DNA of 64,000 nt from the NCBI GenBank assembly GCA_964595205.1, contig CAZQOQ010000032.1, positions 18,320 to 82,319 on the forward strand, read 5' to 3'. This stretch comes from JADKIH01 sp964595205 (GTDB lineage: Bacteria > Bacteroidota > Bacteroidia > AKYH767-A > 2013-40CM-41-45). The notes under the pieces were generated by a model that saw nothing but the letters and a program-made list of their open reading frames with translations, did not search any database and had not been told where the DNA came from. Numbering within the stretch: position 1 is the stretch's first letter; every line of letters begins with the position of its first letter. Below are positions 18,410 to 27,810 of the stretch, one piece after another. Made by a program: the position numbers and the translations under genes.

Positions 18410-18438
18410 ACGAAACAGAAACTCTGATTCGTTTTTTT
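18408..18438 (+). terminator. Hairpin with U run between groES and groEL
   Basis: AAACGAA pairs with TTCGTTT around a small AGA/TCT inner stem and is followed directly by seven T. It overlaps the groES stop codon. It looks like an intrinsic terminator or attenuator within the groESL transcript, or a stabilising 3' end for a groES-only mRNA. Confidence 0.6.
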
Positions 18439-18480
18439 ATTTCTAAAATATAATCATAAACACTTAAACAATAAATAACA

Positions 18481-20115
18481 ATGGCAAAAGATATCAACTT
18501 TAACGTTGAAGCTCGCGACCGCTTAAAAAAAGGCGTAGACGCATTAGCAAATGCAGTAAAAGTTACACTGGGTCCAAAAGGACGTAATGTAATCATTGAC
18601 AAAAAATTCGGTTCGCCGGTGATCACCAAGGATGGTGTTACAGTTGCGAAAGAAATCGAATTGAAAGACAGCATCGAAAATATGGGTGCTCAGATGGTAA
18701 AAGAAGTTGCTTCCAAGACTGCTGACGTAGCGGGAGACGGAACTACTACTGCTACTGTTCTTGCTCAGGCAATCGTAACGGCAGGTTTGAAAAATGTTGC
18801 CGCCGGAGCAAACCCTATGGATCTTAAGCGTGGCATCGACAAGGCTGTTGAGAAAGTAGTGGAATATCTCCAGAAGATCAGCCAGAAAGTCGGCGACGAT
18901 AATAAGAAGATCCAGCAGGTCGCTTCTATTTCTGCCAATAACGATCCGGAAATCGGAAAGCTGATTGCAAATGCAATGGCTAAGGTGAAGAAAGAAGGAG
19001 TTATCACAGTTGAAGAAGCAAAAGGAACCGAGACAACTGTAGAAGTTGTTGAAGGTATGCAGTTCGATCGCGGATACATCTCTCCATATTTCGTTACTAA
19101 TGCCGATAAGATGGAGGCAGTTCTTGAGAACCCGCACATCCTGATCTACGACAAGAAGATCAGTAACATGAAAGAATTATTGCCGATTCTCGAAAAGCAG
19201 GTTCAGACCGGCAGCCCGTTGCTGATCATCTCTGAAGAAGTGGATGGTGAAGCACTGGCGACCCTTGTTGTAAATAAGATTCGCGGTTCCCTGAAAGTAG
19301 TTGCTGTAAAAGCACCAGGTTTCGGCGATCGTCGGAAAGCGATGCTGGAAGATATTGCAATTCTTACAGGCGGTACATTAATCAGCGAAGAGCGTGGATT
19401 TAAATTAGAGAACGCTGATCTTTCTTATCTCGGAAAAGCAACAAAAGTTACGATCGACAAGGACAACACAACGATCGTTGGTGGTTCAGGAAAGAAGAAT
19501 GACATCACTGCCCGCGTGAACCAGATCAAGGCACAGATCGAGACAACAACTTCAGATTACGATAAGGAAAAACTACAGGAGCGTCTTGCTAAATTAGCGG
19601 GTGGCGTGGCCGTTCTTTACGTTGGAGCAGCGACAGAAACAGAAATGAAAGAGAAGAAAGACCGTGTGGATGATGCATTACATGCAACACGTGCAGCAGT
19701 TGAAGAAGGAATCGTTCCGGGTGGAGGCGTTGCCTATATCCGTGCGATCAATTCGATCGAGAAGCTTACAGGCGTTAACGAAGACGAGACTACAGGAGTT
19801 GCAATCGTGAAACGTGCGCTTGAAGAGCCGCTCCGCCAGATCGTTCAAAACGCAGGCATGGAAGGTTCTATCGTGGTACAGAAAGTGCGTGAAGGTAAAG
19901 ATGACTACGGGTATAATGCCCGCACCGATGCTTATGAGAATTTATATGCAGCCGGCGTAATCGACCCAACTAAGGTAACACGTGTCGCTCTTGAAAACGC
20001 TTCTTCTATCGCAGGAATGCTCTTAACAACTGAGTGTGTTGTTGCGGATATTAAAGAAGAAAAACCAGCAATGCCTGCTATGCCAGGTGGTATGGGTGGT
20101 GGCATGGACTACTAA
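18481..20115 (+). CDS. groEL: Chaperonin GroEL (60 kDa)
   Basis: 544 residues, full length. It starts MAKDINFNVEARDRLKKGVD and contains VTLGPKGRNVIIDK, the nucleotide-site motif DGTTTATVLAQAI, and the C-terminal GGMGGGMDY tail. It forms the double-ring ATP-dependent folding cage. A terminator hairpin follows the gene. Confidence 0.97.
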   Translation: MAKDINFNVEARDRLKKGVDALANAVKVTLGPKGRNVIIDKKFGSPVITKDGVTVAKEIELKDSIENMGAQMVKEVASKTADVAGDGTTTATVLAQAIVTAGLKNVAAGANPMDLKRGIDKAVEKVVEYLQKISQKVGDDNKKIQQVASISANNDPEIGKLIANAMAKVKKEGVITVEEAKGTETTVEVVEGMQFDRGYISPYFVTNADKMEAVLENPHILIYDKKISNMKELLPILEKQVQTGSPLLIISEEVDGEALATLVVNKIRGSLKVVAVKAPGFGDRRKAMLEDIAILTGGTLISEERGFKLENADLSYLGKATKVTIDKDNTTIVGGSGKKNDITARVNQIKAQIETTTSDYDKEKLQERLAKLAGGVAVLYVGAATETEMKEKKDRVDDALHATRAAVEEGIVPGGGVAYIRAINSIEKLTGVNEDETTGVAIVKRALEEPLRQIVQNAGMEGSIVVQKVREGKDDYGYNARTDAYENLYAAGVIDPTKVTRVALENASSIAGMLLTTECVVADIKEEKPAMPAMPGGMGGGMDY

Positions 20116-20145
20116 GAAGTAGGTCAAAAGTCAAAAGTCAAAAAG

Positions 20146-20176
20146 AGGTCGTTCAGAAATGAGCGGCCTTTTTTAT
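20146..20176 (+). terminator. Intrinsic terminator after groEL
   Basis: GGTCGTTC and GAGCGGCC pair (with G-T pairs) around the loop AGAAAT and are followed by TTTTTTATT. Just before it lies a tandem TCAAAAG word. Confidence 0.75.
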
Positions 20177-20399
20177 TGAATAATATTAGGATTAACTTAT
20201 CGAATGGCTTTATGTGATAGCCAATCATTTTTTCTCATTACGATCGCCAGGTAAACACAACGGTTGAAACGATTATTTAAGATCTTTTAAAACGCTTCAC
20301 TCATCCCATGGCTACGGAGGGGCAAATCAGCAAATTTTTTTCTTGTCCGAAAAAATGATAACTTTAAATATCCGTTAATTATTAAGCACCAATTTCCCC

Positions 20400-21119
20400 A
20401 TGTTATTCTCGCCTATCAATGTCAGGAAAGCCCTCATCCGTGAAAGAAATCACGAGCAGGAGCTCCTTCAGTCCGCGCATCAGCTATTTGAAAATGCGGT
20501 CGCAAAGGAATTTGAAATTTTATCACGGCTGAAGATAAAATCTGGTGAATCTTCGGAATTTTCAATCGACGAGCTTGACGAAGAGAATATCTTTACAATA
20601 GATCAAATCCGGAAAACATGCATCCGATACCGGCTTCGTTTCCTGGAGTCCTCTTTTTTCAAGTCTGAGTTTCCCTATTCTGCAATAGCAGAGATCAATT
20701 CATTCGAGAAAACGCACGGGATAAAAATTCAGTCGTTCCACATCATTGCACCATCCGGCGAGTTTGAACTTGAAAATATTAATAAAGACCCATTACTTTT
20801 TGCCCGCTTAACCGACAGCACATTTTACCTGATTCATCAATGGGGAAATGATCTTGCCTGGCACAGAAGAATCCTGGCCTGGCCGCTTCAGAATTTCAAG
20901 ACCCTTATGATTACCCTGGCTGTTGTATGTCTGGCATTTTCATTCAGCCTTCCGTCATCGATAATGAACATTTTAAATTTTCAGAGTGAAATTTACCTTC
21001 GTCTTTGGCTAACTGTCCATACCTTTATCGGGCTGATGGGATTGACACTTTGGGTAGGGTTATCATTTGACAAGAATTTCAGCGCTCATAATTGGGATTC
21101 GAAGTACTTTAATTATTAA
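20400..21119 (+). CDS. Hypothetical protein with two C-terminal membrane segments
   Basis: 239 residues. The first 170 or so are soluble and charged, with a predicted helical start (RKALIRERNHEQELLQSAHQ). Two membrane helices follow (about 172-195, TLMITLAVVCLAFSFSLP; and 208-228, LWLTVHTFIGLMGLTLWVGL). The N-terminus has no signal peptide. I do not recognise the family. It is monocistronic, between groEL and a T9SS cargo gene. Confidence 0.7.
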   Translation: MLFSPINVRKALIRERNHEQELLQSAHQLFENAVAKEFEILSRLKIKSGESSEFSIDELDEENIFTIDQIRKTCIRYRLRFLESSFFKSEFPYSAIAEINSFEKTHGIKIQSFHIIAPSGEFELENINKDPLLFARLTDSTFYLIHQWGNDLAWHRRILAWPLQNFKTLMITLAVVCLAFSFSLPSSIMNILNFQSEIYLRLWLTVHTFIGLMGLTLWVGLSFDKNFSAHNWDSKYFNY

Positions 21120-21240
21120 CCTCGTATCATCCGGCGTTGGTCAGGATCAGATCGTATGAAAATATGATTTTGGCAAATGACTGATCTTCCTATCGTTTTT
21201 AAGTTTAACTTTATTTGATAATCCCCTATTTAATACAACC

Positions 21241-22929
21241 ATGAAAAATTTATTCTTTCTTCTATCGCTGGCATTCCTGTTGTTTTTTTCAAATGCCAAA
21301 GCTGCTCCCGGTTATTGGGAATGGGTCAGACAATCCGGTTCATACGAAGATGTTTCCGGTCAATGCATGGGAATCGATCAATCGGGTAATATAATTTTAC
21401 TCGGGCATTTTAGTAGCCCTTCGATGTCGCTCAGTGGCGTCGTTATTAATAATTCGGGAGGTAATTCAAGGTCTTTCATTGCTAAATATGCTCCTGACGG
21501 GACATTGATCTGGCTTAGACCATTGACGAGTGATCCGCTTTCTATTGAACTTGCCAACGTGCTGACTTGTGATCATGAAGGTAATTTTATAGTCGGAGGC
21601 TGGTTTAACAACACTCTTACAATTGACAGCATTGTTCTGACTGATCCGCCTGCATTGGGCAACAACTTGTTTCTTGCAAAATTCGACGGAAATGGCCAGG
21701 TTATATGGGCAAAAAGTTTCTCCAATGGTTTTAGTATTTTTTGGGATATGACAGCAGATGCAAATGGAAATATTCTCGCGACCGGAGGATTTCAGAGTTC
21801 TTCAGCACAGTTTGACTCTTTCACTCTTCAAAATCATGTGAGCACCGGCTCCCGGGATGTATTTACTTTAAAGTGTAATGGCTCAGGTGATGTATTATGG
21901 GTATCGCAAGCAGGAGGAATGTATGATGATTGCCCGAACAATATTACTGTTGATGTTAATGGGAATGCAATCGTTTCCGGATTATTCAGAAGTTCAACCA
22001 TGGAATGCGGTTCCATTAATTTACAGAATTCATCAATCGACAGTACTGACGAAATTTTCATATATAAATTAGATATGGGTGGAAATGTATTGTGGGCAAA
22101 AAGTGCCGGTTCAACAGATCACGACAATTCGGTTGAAGCTACCACTGATTTATCCGGCAATATATACTTAACAGGAAATTTCGAAGGCGACACTACATAT
22201 TTCGATACAATAAAAGTTTTTGGTAATGGTTCATGCAGCAATACCTACCTGGTCTGTCTGAGTTCAACCGGAATTTATACCTGGGCAATGAGTTATGGCA
22301 GAATGAATAATAATAATATCGCAAAAGGAGTTTCTTTTGACGCCAATAACGATTTTTATCTTGGTGGGAATTTTGCGCAAACCCTTCATATTAACGGGCA
22401 AATTTTAATTAGCCGGGGCGGAATAGATATTTATATAGCGAAGTTTGACGCAGGAAGAAATCTCATCTGGCAGTGTACTGCAGGAGGAAATGGCCTGGAT
22501 TTGTTTTCAAATATGATAAAAGACGATCTTGGGAATATTTACGTCACTGGTTATTCAACAAGTCAAAACACATACTTTGACAGTCAATCCACCAATTATC
22601 CGCCAGGATCTTCTTCAAATGTTTATAATTTTTATGTGGCCAAGCTGAGTCAGATTCCCTCAACAGGAATTAAAATACCTTTCGTATCAGATAATTCAAT
22701 GGTATTTCCCAATCCGTCAAGCGACAAATTCTATATCCAGTCCGATATAGCGGGCTCGTTATCTGTCGAAGTATTTAACCAGGCGGGTGAAAAAATTATT
22801 TCAGAAAAATTTGAAAATTTTTCCGGCTTATATTTTCCTCTCGACCTGACAAATTTTAAAAGAGGAATCTACCTGATTAAGGTTTCCGGGGAAGGAGTTT
22901 CAAAAACCAAAAAAGTGTTGTTGGAATGA
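21241..22929 (+). CDS. Secreted beta-propeller-like protein with T9SS type A sorting domain
   Basis: 562 residues. A signal peptide (about 1-21, ending AKAA) precedes repeated units of the type DANGNILATGGF, DVNGNAIVSGLF, DLSGNIYLTGNF, DLGNIYVTGYS, each followed by FIYKLDMGGNVLWAK-like strands. These resemble SBBP/propeller repeats. The last 80 residues are a type IX sorting domain: VFPNPSSDKFYIQ, then SLSVEVFNQAGEKI, ending FKRGIYLIKVSGEG and KKVLLE. The protein should be exported by the Gld/Por machinery and anchored or released at the cell surface. Ligand unknown. Confidence 0.88.
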   Translation: MKNLFFLLSLAFLLFFSNAKAAPGYWEWVRQSGSYEDVSGQCMGIDQSGNIILLGHFSSPSMSLSGVVINNSGGNSRSFIAKYAPDGTLIWLRPLTSDPLSIELANVLTCDHEGNFIVGGWFNNTLTIDSIVLTDPPALGNNLFLAKFDGNGQVIWAKSFSNGFSIFWDMTADANGNILATGGFQSSSAQFDSFTLQNHVSTGSRDVFTLKCNGSGDVLWVSQAGGMYDDCPNNITVDVNGNAIVSGLFRSSTMECGSINLQNSSIDSTDEIFIYKLDMGGNVLWAKSAGSTDHDNSVEATTDLSGNIYLTGNFEGDTTYFDTIKVFGNGSCSNTYLVCLSSTGIYTWAMSYGRMNNNNIAKGVSFDANNDFYLGGNFAQTLHINGQILISRGGIDIYIAKFDAGRNLIWQCTAGGNGLDLFSNMIKDDLGNIYVTGYSTSQNTYFDSQSTNYPPGSSSNVYNFYVAKLSQIPSTGIKIPFVSDNSMVFPNPSSDKFYIQSDIAGSLSVEVFNQAGEKIISEKFENFSGLYFPLDLTNFKRGIYLIKVSGEGVSKTKKVLLE

Positions 22930-22942
22930 AACAATCTATTCA

Positions 22943-22998
22943 GTCGTTAGCGCGGATAAGAACAGAAAATGTTCATTTTTCCCTAACGACCTTTTTTA
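22943..22998 (+). terminator. Intrinsic terminator after the T9SS cargo gene
   Basis: GTCGTTAG and CTAACGAC form an eight-base stem around a long A/T-rich loop that holds an inner GAACA.../TGTTC hairpin. A T run follows. It lies 14 bases after the stop. Confidence 0.7.
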
Positions 22999-23010
22999 AT
23001 TCACAAGTGA

Positions 23011-23442
23011 TCATAAACCTGCTTTCAGGATCTTATGAACGGTGACAAAAATCTGAGTCAGGCTGACAGGTTTCACGAGGTAGTCCGCCACATGACTTTT
23101 AGTTGCCTCTTTCATAATCCGTTCCGATTCGTTTTTCGTAATCATGACGACAGGAATCTTAGAATTGATTTCCTTGATACGTGAAATGGTTTCAATGCCG
23201 GATAGTCCTGGCATGTTCTCATCCATAAATATGATGTCGTAATGCTGTTCCGAAATTTCATGGATGGCATCCAGTCCATTGTTTGCCGTATTTACTACAT
23301 ATCCGTTCTGGCGCAGGTACAAGATATGTGGCTGAAGGAATTCCACTTCATCATCAACCCACAGTATGTTTATGGCTTTTGTGAATGAATCCCTGCTTAG
23401 AGCTTTTTCCTTTTCAAACTTAATTAATGTGTCTGCTATCAT
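23011..23442 (-). CDS. Stand-alone PorX-like response regulator receiver
   Basis: 143 residues from the ATG at 23442 (an upstream in-frame TTG is possible). A REC domain fills the protein: acidic pair in ILWVDDEVEFL, phospho-acceptor Asp in YDIIFMDENMPGLSG, Thr in VVMITKNESE, and Lys in DYLVKPVSL. Sequence blocks QPHILYLRQNGY, DENMPGLSGIETISRIKEIN and PVVMITK are those of PorX, the T9SS response regulator. PorX normally carries a long PglZ/alkaline-phosphatase-like effector domain; here the protein ends right after the receiver. It may act as a single-domain regulator or phosphate sink, or be a truncated paralogue. Confidence 0.8.
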   Translation of the reverse strand: MIADTLIKFEKEKALSRDSFTKAINILWVDDEVEFLQPHILYLRQNGYVVNTANNGLDAIHEISEQHYDIIFMDENMPGLSGIETISRIKEINSKIPVVMITKNESERIMKEATKSHVADYLVKPVSLTQIFVTVHKILKAGL

Positions 23443-23671
23443 TGTTTTAATTGTTATTGAGCTTCGCAAAATATATCCGGAATCGACCTTTTTATAAATC
23501 GATTATGCAAATGCATGGAAATATTGGGCTAAGCTGGTTAAAGTAAATGTATAAACGAATTGTATCTTCTAAAATTGCCGGCACAACTTGCAAAGTTGGA
23601 AGAATTTTATTTAGAATCTTACAGTTTTGATTAGATTCCAATTTGCTTTACTAAAAAAACACTTCAATTAC

Positions 23672-24256
23672 TTAATATAATAAAATAGCAATACCAATGT
23701 ATATACCTGTAACAATACAAAAGTTTTTCCAAACAGCATTTGTCTTCATTTTCTTTGCCTGTTTAGTATATCCATTATAATATTCAGTTCTTTTTATTAG
23801 ATTTTTATCGGGAAATCCTAAATTATTTTCACTCGGATCATTTACGGAACAAATTACCGCAGGTATTAAAGCAATTGGAGGGGTCAGCAATAAACCAGTT
23901 ATAAAAATTCCGGTTCCGGCACTTTTATAATCACTATAATATCTAGCGGCATCTTTTCGACCTTTTTGATAAAAGTATTCATTCATTGAATCCTTACCCT
24001 TTATTAAATTTCCTACAGGTTCATTAAATGTTTGTTTCACACCATTTTCAAAATTGATGTAAAAAATTTCATTTTCCAGATTAATGTAAGTCGGACCTTC
24101 AGGATTATTAAGTAACTTATATTTTATTTCATTCTGATTAACTTCCAACACTTTTGCTAAAACAGTATCGCCTGAAATAAAATAAATTGTATCCTGCGAA
24201 AGACAGTTTAATACAAATGAATTTAAAAATATGAAAATGAGATATATTTTATTCAT
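23672..24256 (-). CDS. Hypothetical exported protein with C-terminal membrane segments
   Basis: 194 residues. A signal peptide (KIYLIFIFLNSFVLNCLSQ) precedes a small beta domain with the pattern DTIYFISGDTVLAKVLEVNQNEIKYK-type strands, often found in Bacteroidota hypothetical proteins. Two hydrophobic stretches lie towards the end (GIFITGLLLTPPIALIPAVI and FCIVTGIYIGIAILLY). The gene is AT-rich. Function unknown. Confidence 0.65.
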   Translation of the reverse strand: MNKIYLIFIFLNSFVLNCLSQDTIYFISGDTVLAKVLEVNQNEIKYKLLNNPEGPTYINLENEIFYINFENGVKQTFNEPVGNLIKGKDSMNEYFYQKGRKDAARYYSDYKSAGTGIFITGLLLTPPIALIPAVICSVNDPSENNLGFPDKNLIKRTEYYNGYTKQAKKMKTNAVWKNFCIVTGIYIGIAILLY

Positions 24257-24391
24257 TCTATAATAGAAAATTATTAAATCTAATTTACTAAAGAGAAATA
24301 GTTGCTTTGTCTGAATATTGCAAAAAATTTAAGAAGCCCGATGTTTGATTTATGACTTCGGACTTCGGACTTCAGACCCACAACTCTACTC

Positions 24392-26656
24392 CTACTCTAC
24401 ACCAATCTCATCCACAAAAAGCCAGTCTTTTTCATTGGAATTTTTCGCAACTACTTTGACCCACCGAGCGTCTGTCCTCTCAAAATCCATCCGAAGTTTT
24501 CTTTGCATGTAATTGATCGATGCCGAATCGAGCGAATCAATCTGCTTGTAAACTTTTCCTTCGGTACTTACAGAAACGGTAACTTCTCTTGGCAAATAAA
24601 TTTTCCCAAGTTCGTCTTTTAGTACATCAACAAAAACTCTCGAGATGGATTGTACAGAACCCAAATCGATAGTCGCTTCCAGGTCCTGTCCCATAAAGCC
24701 CAGCCATTCGCCCGGTATCCACGGCAAATTTCCGGTAACGCCGTTGACAAGAGAAAATCCGCCCCCGCGGCTGTATTCAACGTGTGGCGGATTTGCAAGC
24801 ATCACTTCTTTTCCGGTGGCAAGATTGAGATTAAAGACCTGAGAAAAATCACTGCCCAGTCGCTGTGCCCCTTCATATAATATCGCCCTGATTACGGTTG
24901 ACTGATCCACGCTGATTTTTCCCGAATACGGTTTCGAAGTCAGGTCAGGAACTGTTCCATTGGTCGTATAATATATTTTCCCTCTCGGGTACGACGAAAA
25001 TAAATCAATGTTCAATCCCTTGTCGCCATTCGGCGAAACTCTCGATGAAATATCAAACAGCGCAGTCGAAAATTTCAGATTCAGAAACCTCAGCAATTTG
25101 AAATGCAGGACCAATCTTGAAGAAAAGCCATCAAAGTCTTTTTTATCAACAGGAGACCAGACCACTTCAGCCAGAGCTGCCATTCTAGGAAAAATCATCT
25201 CCTGTAACCGTTGATCATCTGAAATATATTCTGACCAGACGTTGCCCTGTGCGCCGAGAATAAATTTTGCCTGGTTCACATTGAGGACATCCGGGACAGG
25301 CTCGAAACGATAAACCTGGTCGATAGGGAGATATCCGCCGATGGCCATGCGGCCATCAGAATATCTCGACTGGTACATGTCAAAATAACAATGAGTATAC
25401 GGGCTCATGACTGCAAAATGTCCTTTAACCGCAGCGGCAGAACCACCCATATACCCTCGCCACGACATGATTACGGCATTAGTGTCGAGCCCCTCTTCAA
25501 GTATCTCGTCCCAACCAATCGTCGTTTTATTTTTGGTCTTCAGAAAACCCGCAATTCGATTTGTAAAATACCGCTGCAAATCGTGCTCACCTGCAAGATT
25601 TTCTTTCCTTATCAGTTCCTGGCAATGCGGACATTCCTTCCAACGGTCTTTCGGACATTCATCACCACCGATATGTATGTACTTACCGGGGAAAAGTTCA
25701 CATACTTCTGTAAGTATATTTTCGAGGAAAATAAAGGTTTCCTCTTTGGGACAATAGACATCTTTAAAAACGCCCCAGGTTTTAGCTGGTTCAAACGGGC
25801 CGCCGGTACATGAATATTCCGGATACGCGGCAAGAGAAGCCTGGGCATGACCAGGCATTTCAATTTCAGGAATGATGGTAATGTGACGGTCGGATGCGTA
25901 TTTCACAACATCGCGAATTTCGTCCTGAGTATAATATCCGCCGTAGCGGATCGTATCGTATTCCTCGGGCTTATCACCGAGATGACCTTTCAGAGTGCCG
26001 CTGCGCCAGGCCGCCACTGACTGAAGCTTTGGATACTTTTTTATTTCGATTCGCCATCCCTGGTCATCAGTCAGGTGCCAGTGAAAATAATTCATCTTAT
26101 ACATGGCGAGATAATCGATGTAATCCTTTACAGACTGAACCGGAAAAAAATGTCGCACAACATCGAGATGCATGCCCCGGTATTTAAACCGTGGTGAATC
26201 TTCGATTATCAAATATGGGACAGTTACCTCGTTCACCTTTCCAGGCGGAAGCAACTGGATAAGTGTTTGCAAGGCATAAAAAGCACCGGCATTGGGTCCG
26301 GCATGAATGTTAATTCCGCTTGAATCAATAACCAGATGATAAGAATCTGTATCCATTTCTGATGAAAGAAAAATATAGAGTTGTTCCTTCCTGATCTTTT
26401 CAGATTTTTCAGTTTTCAACTGAAAGCCATAATTTTTTTTGAGGTAAGCATTAAAAATTTCCGCGTCAGAACTTATTTTCTCATCGTTAAAAACAATAGC
26501 GGTTGAAGTGGAGATCATGAAGTTGCCGATGCCAATTTCCATTTTAGCCGGGGCAGGGATTACGGGAATTTTATCGGTTGATGAACGCGCAATTCCGGAT
26601 TCAATATTTGCAAGCATGATGAAATAAAAAATTGCGATTACTGATATTTTATCCAT
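24392..26656 (-). CDS. Beta-N-acetylhexosaminidase, glycoside hydrolase family 20
   Basis: 754 residues from MDKISVIAIFYF, which gives a proper signal peptide; the frame stays open 39 codons upstream but without a plausible leader. A GH20b N-terminal domain is followed by the catalytic barrel: RYRGMHLDVVRHF-like strand, HWHLTDDQGWRIEI, IPEIEMPGHA, and the Asp-Glu catalytic pair in HIGGDECPKDRW (about 332-333). After the barrel come a chitobiase C-terminal-like module (IYYTTNGTVPD) and a discoidin-like domain (ATIDLGSVQSISRVFVDVL). It removes terminal GlcNAc/GalNAc from chitin fragments, glycans or muropeptides. Likely periplasmic or surface exposed. Confidence 0.92.
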   Translation of the reverse strand: MDKISVIAIFYFIMLANIESGIARSSTDKIPVIPAPAKMEIGIGNFMISTSTAIVFNDEKISSDAEIFNAYLKKNYGFQLKTEKSEKIRKEQLYIFLSSEMDTDSYHLVIDSSGINIHAGPNAGAFYALQTLIQLLPPGKVNEVTVPYLIIEDSPRFKYRGMHLDVVRHFFPVQSVKDYIDYLAMYKMNYFHWHLTDDQGWRIEIKKYPKLQSVAAWRSGTLKGHLGDKPEEYDTIRYGGYYTQDEIRDVVKYASDRHITIIPEIEMPGHAQASLAAYPEYSCTGGPFEPAKTWGVFKDVYCPKEETFIFLENILTEVCELFPGKYIHIGGDECPKDRWKECPHCQELIRKENLAGEHDLQRYFTNRIAGFLKTKNKTTIGWDEILEEGLDTNAVIMSWRGYMGGSAAAVKGHFAVMSPYTHCYFDMYQSRYSDGRMAIGGYLPIDQVYRFEPVPDVLNVNQAKFILGAQGNVWSEYISDDQRLQEMIFPRMAALAEVVWSPVDKKDFDGFSSRLVLHFKLLRFLNLKFSTALFDISSRVSPNGDKGLNIDLFSSYPRGKIYYTTNGTVPDLTSKPYSGKISVDQSTVIRAILYEGAQRLGSDFSQVFNLNLATGKEVMLANPPHVEYSRGGGFSLVNGVTGNLPWIPGEWLGFMGQDLEATIDLGSVQSISRVFVDVLKDELGKIYLPREVTVSVSTEGKVYKQIDSLDSASINYMQRKLRMDFERTDARWVKVVAKNSNEKDWLFVDEIGVE

Positions 26657-26762
26657 ATGTCGTACAAAATACAAAGCTTTCTGTGAAATCGGAAGTCGTT
26701 CATCACATGTATAAAGTCTGATATTTGAGATCAGTGGCCAAAATAGTGTTTCAGGCAAAACG

Positions 26763-26834
26763 CCAAACGCCAAACGCCAAACGCCAGACTTTCCTTGTTT
26801 GGTGTTTGGCGTTTGGCGTTTAGAGTTTGGCGTT
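26763..26834. repeat. CGCCAAA tandem words forming a long inverted repeat
   Basis: AACGCCAAACGCC repeats on the left half and GGCGTTTGGCGTTT on the right half, around a short spacer (AGACTTTCCTTG). The arms pair over about 30 bases. It lies between the hexosaminidase start and the cold-shock gene terminator. Confidence 0.85.
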
Positions 26835-26867
26835 AAAAAAAAAGAGAACCATCCGATTCTCTTTTTC
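26835..26867. terminator. Bidirectional terminator downstream of the cold-shock gene
   Basis: AAAGAGAA-ccatccga-TTCTCTTT with an A run on the left and a T run on the right, so it can stop transcription both ways. It lies 21 bases after the stop of the minus-strand cold-shock gene. Confidence 0.75.
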
Positions 26868-26887
26868 TAGTGTGGTAGATTTTTGTC

Positions 26888-27082
26888 TTACTGTATCTTT
26901 CGGACATTCACTGCATTCTGTCCTTTTTTCCCATCGATCAACTCAAATTCTACGCTGTCGTTTTCACGAATTTTTTCGATTAGTCCGCTGTGGTGAACAA
27001 ACACTTCAGCCTGATCCTCATCGGAAACAATGAATCCAAATCCTTTAGCTTCATTGAAAAATTTTACTTTACCGGTTTTCAT
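26888..27082 (-). CDS. Cold-shock domain protein (CspA family)
   Basis: 64 residues, the whole length of a single cold-shock domain. RNP1 is KGFGFIV and RNP2 is VFVHHS. The start MKTGKVKFFNEAKGFGFI is typical. It binds single-stranded nucleic acid and should act as an RNA chaperone. A near-perfect promoter lies about 100 bases upstream, leaving a leader of about 90 bases. Confidence 0.95.
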   Translation of the reverse strand: MKTGKVKFFNEAKGFGFIVSDEDQAEVFVHHSGLIEKIRENDSVEFELIDGKKGQNAVNVRKIQ

Positions 27083-27180
27083 TGTGGTAATAAATTATTG
27101 TATTCACACCGGACAACTGACCCCGCTTCCATCAATTGCCAATGCGAGTAATTAAATTGTAATTGCGGGTGATACTCTGC

Positions 27181-27210
27181 CAAAGGTATAATAATATTTT
27201 TTTCTACCAA
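27181..27210 (-). promoter_or_regulatory. Predicted promoter of the cold-shock gene with long leader
   Basis: On the minus strand: TTG, a 19-base spacer, then TACCTTTG, an exact match to the Bacteroidota promoter. Transcription would start near 27174, leaving a 5' leader of about 90 bases, in line with the structured leaders of cold-shock mRNAs. Confidence 0.65.
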
Positions 27211-27228
27211 TAGATACCTAAAAAATTC

Positions 27229-27672
27229 TTAACCAAGCATTTGCCTTAAAAATTGGGATACTAACTTATTATCAGCCTTTCCTGCGAAATGTTTGGACGC
27301 AATACCCATTAAACGACCCATATCAGCCGGTCCTTTTGCATTATTTTGTTCAATTATCCCCTTCAATTCTTTTCTAATTTCATCTTCAGACATCTGCTTT
27401 GGCAGATATTTTTCAATGACCGCTATTTCTTCAAGTTCTGACTTGGCGAGGTCTTCCCTATTCTGCTGAAGATAAATATCGACAGATTCCTTTCTCTGCT
27501 TGATAAGTTTCTGGAGCATTTTCATTTCATCTTCCGGGGAAATGCTGCCGCTGCCTGAGGTCTTGGCTAACAGGATAGCCTGCTTTACCGCACGGAGGCT
27601 TCTCAAAGCCGCTTCGTTTTTACCGAGCATGGCAGCTTTTATGTCGTTGTTGATAGTTTCTTCCAGAGACAT
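27229..27672 (-). CDS. yqeY: GatB/YqeY domain-containing protein
   Basis: 147 residues, matching YqeY: SLEETINNDIKAAMLGKNEAALRSLRAVKQAI, ISPEDEMKMLQKLIKQRKES, EIAVIEKYLPKQMSEDEI, and the GRLMGIASKHFAGKADNKLV end. The family shares the tRNA-binding helical domain of GatB. Its exact role is unclear. It lies downstream of ftsZ, but a terminator stands between them. Confidence 0.92.
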   Translation of the reverse strand: MSLEETINNDIKAAMLGKNEAALRSLRAVKQAILLAKTSGSGSISPEDEMKMLQKLIKQRKESVDIYLQQNREDLAKSELEEIAVIEKYLPKQMSEDEIRKELKGIIEQNNAKGPADMGRLMGIASKHFAGKADNKLVSQFLRQMLG

Positions 27673-27754
27673 ATAACGTATATTTTTTGAAAATGAATTC
27701 CTTACTTTTTTTAAATAATGGTAAAAGTAAAAATTTAATTTATTACTTATTCAT

Positions 27755-27784
27755 TAATAAAAAAGCCCTCTAGGGGGAGGGCTG
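27755..27784 (-). terminator. Intrinsic terminator of the dcw cluster
   Basis: On the minus strand AGCCCT-ccccctag-AGGGCT is followed by TTTTTTATT. It lies about 27 bases after the ftsZ stop and closes the division cluster transcript. Confidence 0.8.
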
Positions 27785-27810
27785 GGGAACTAAACTTAAC
27801 ATGGAACAAT

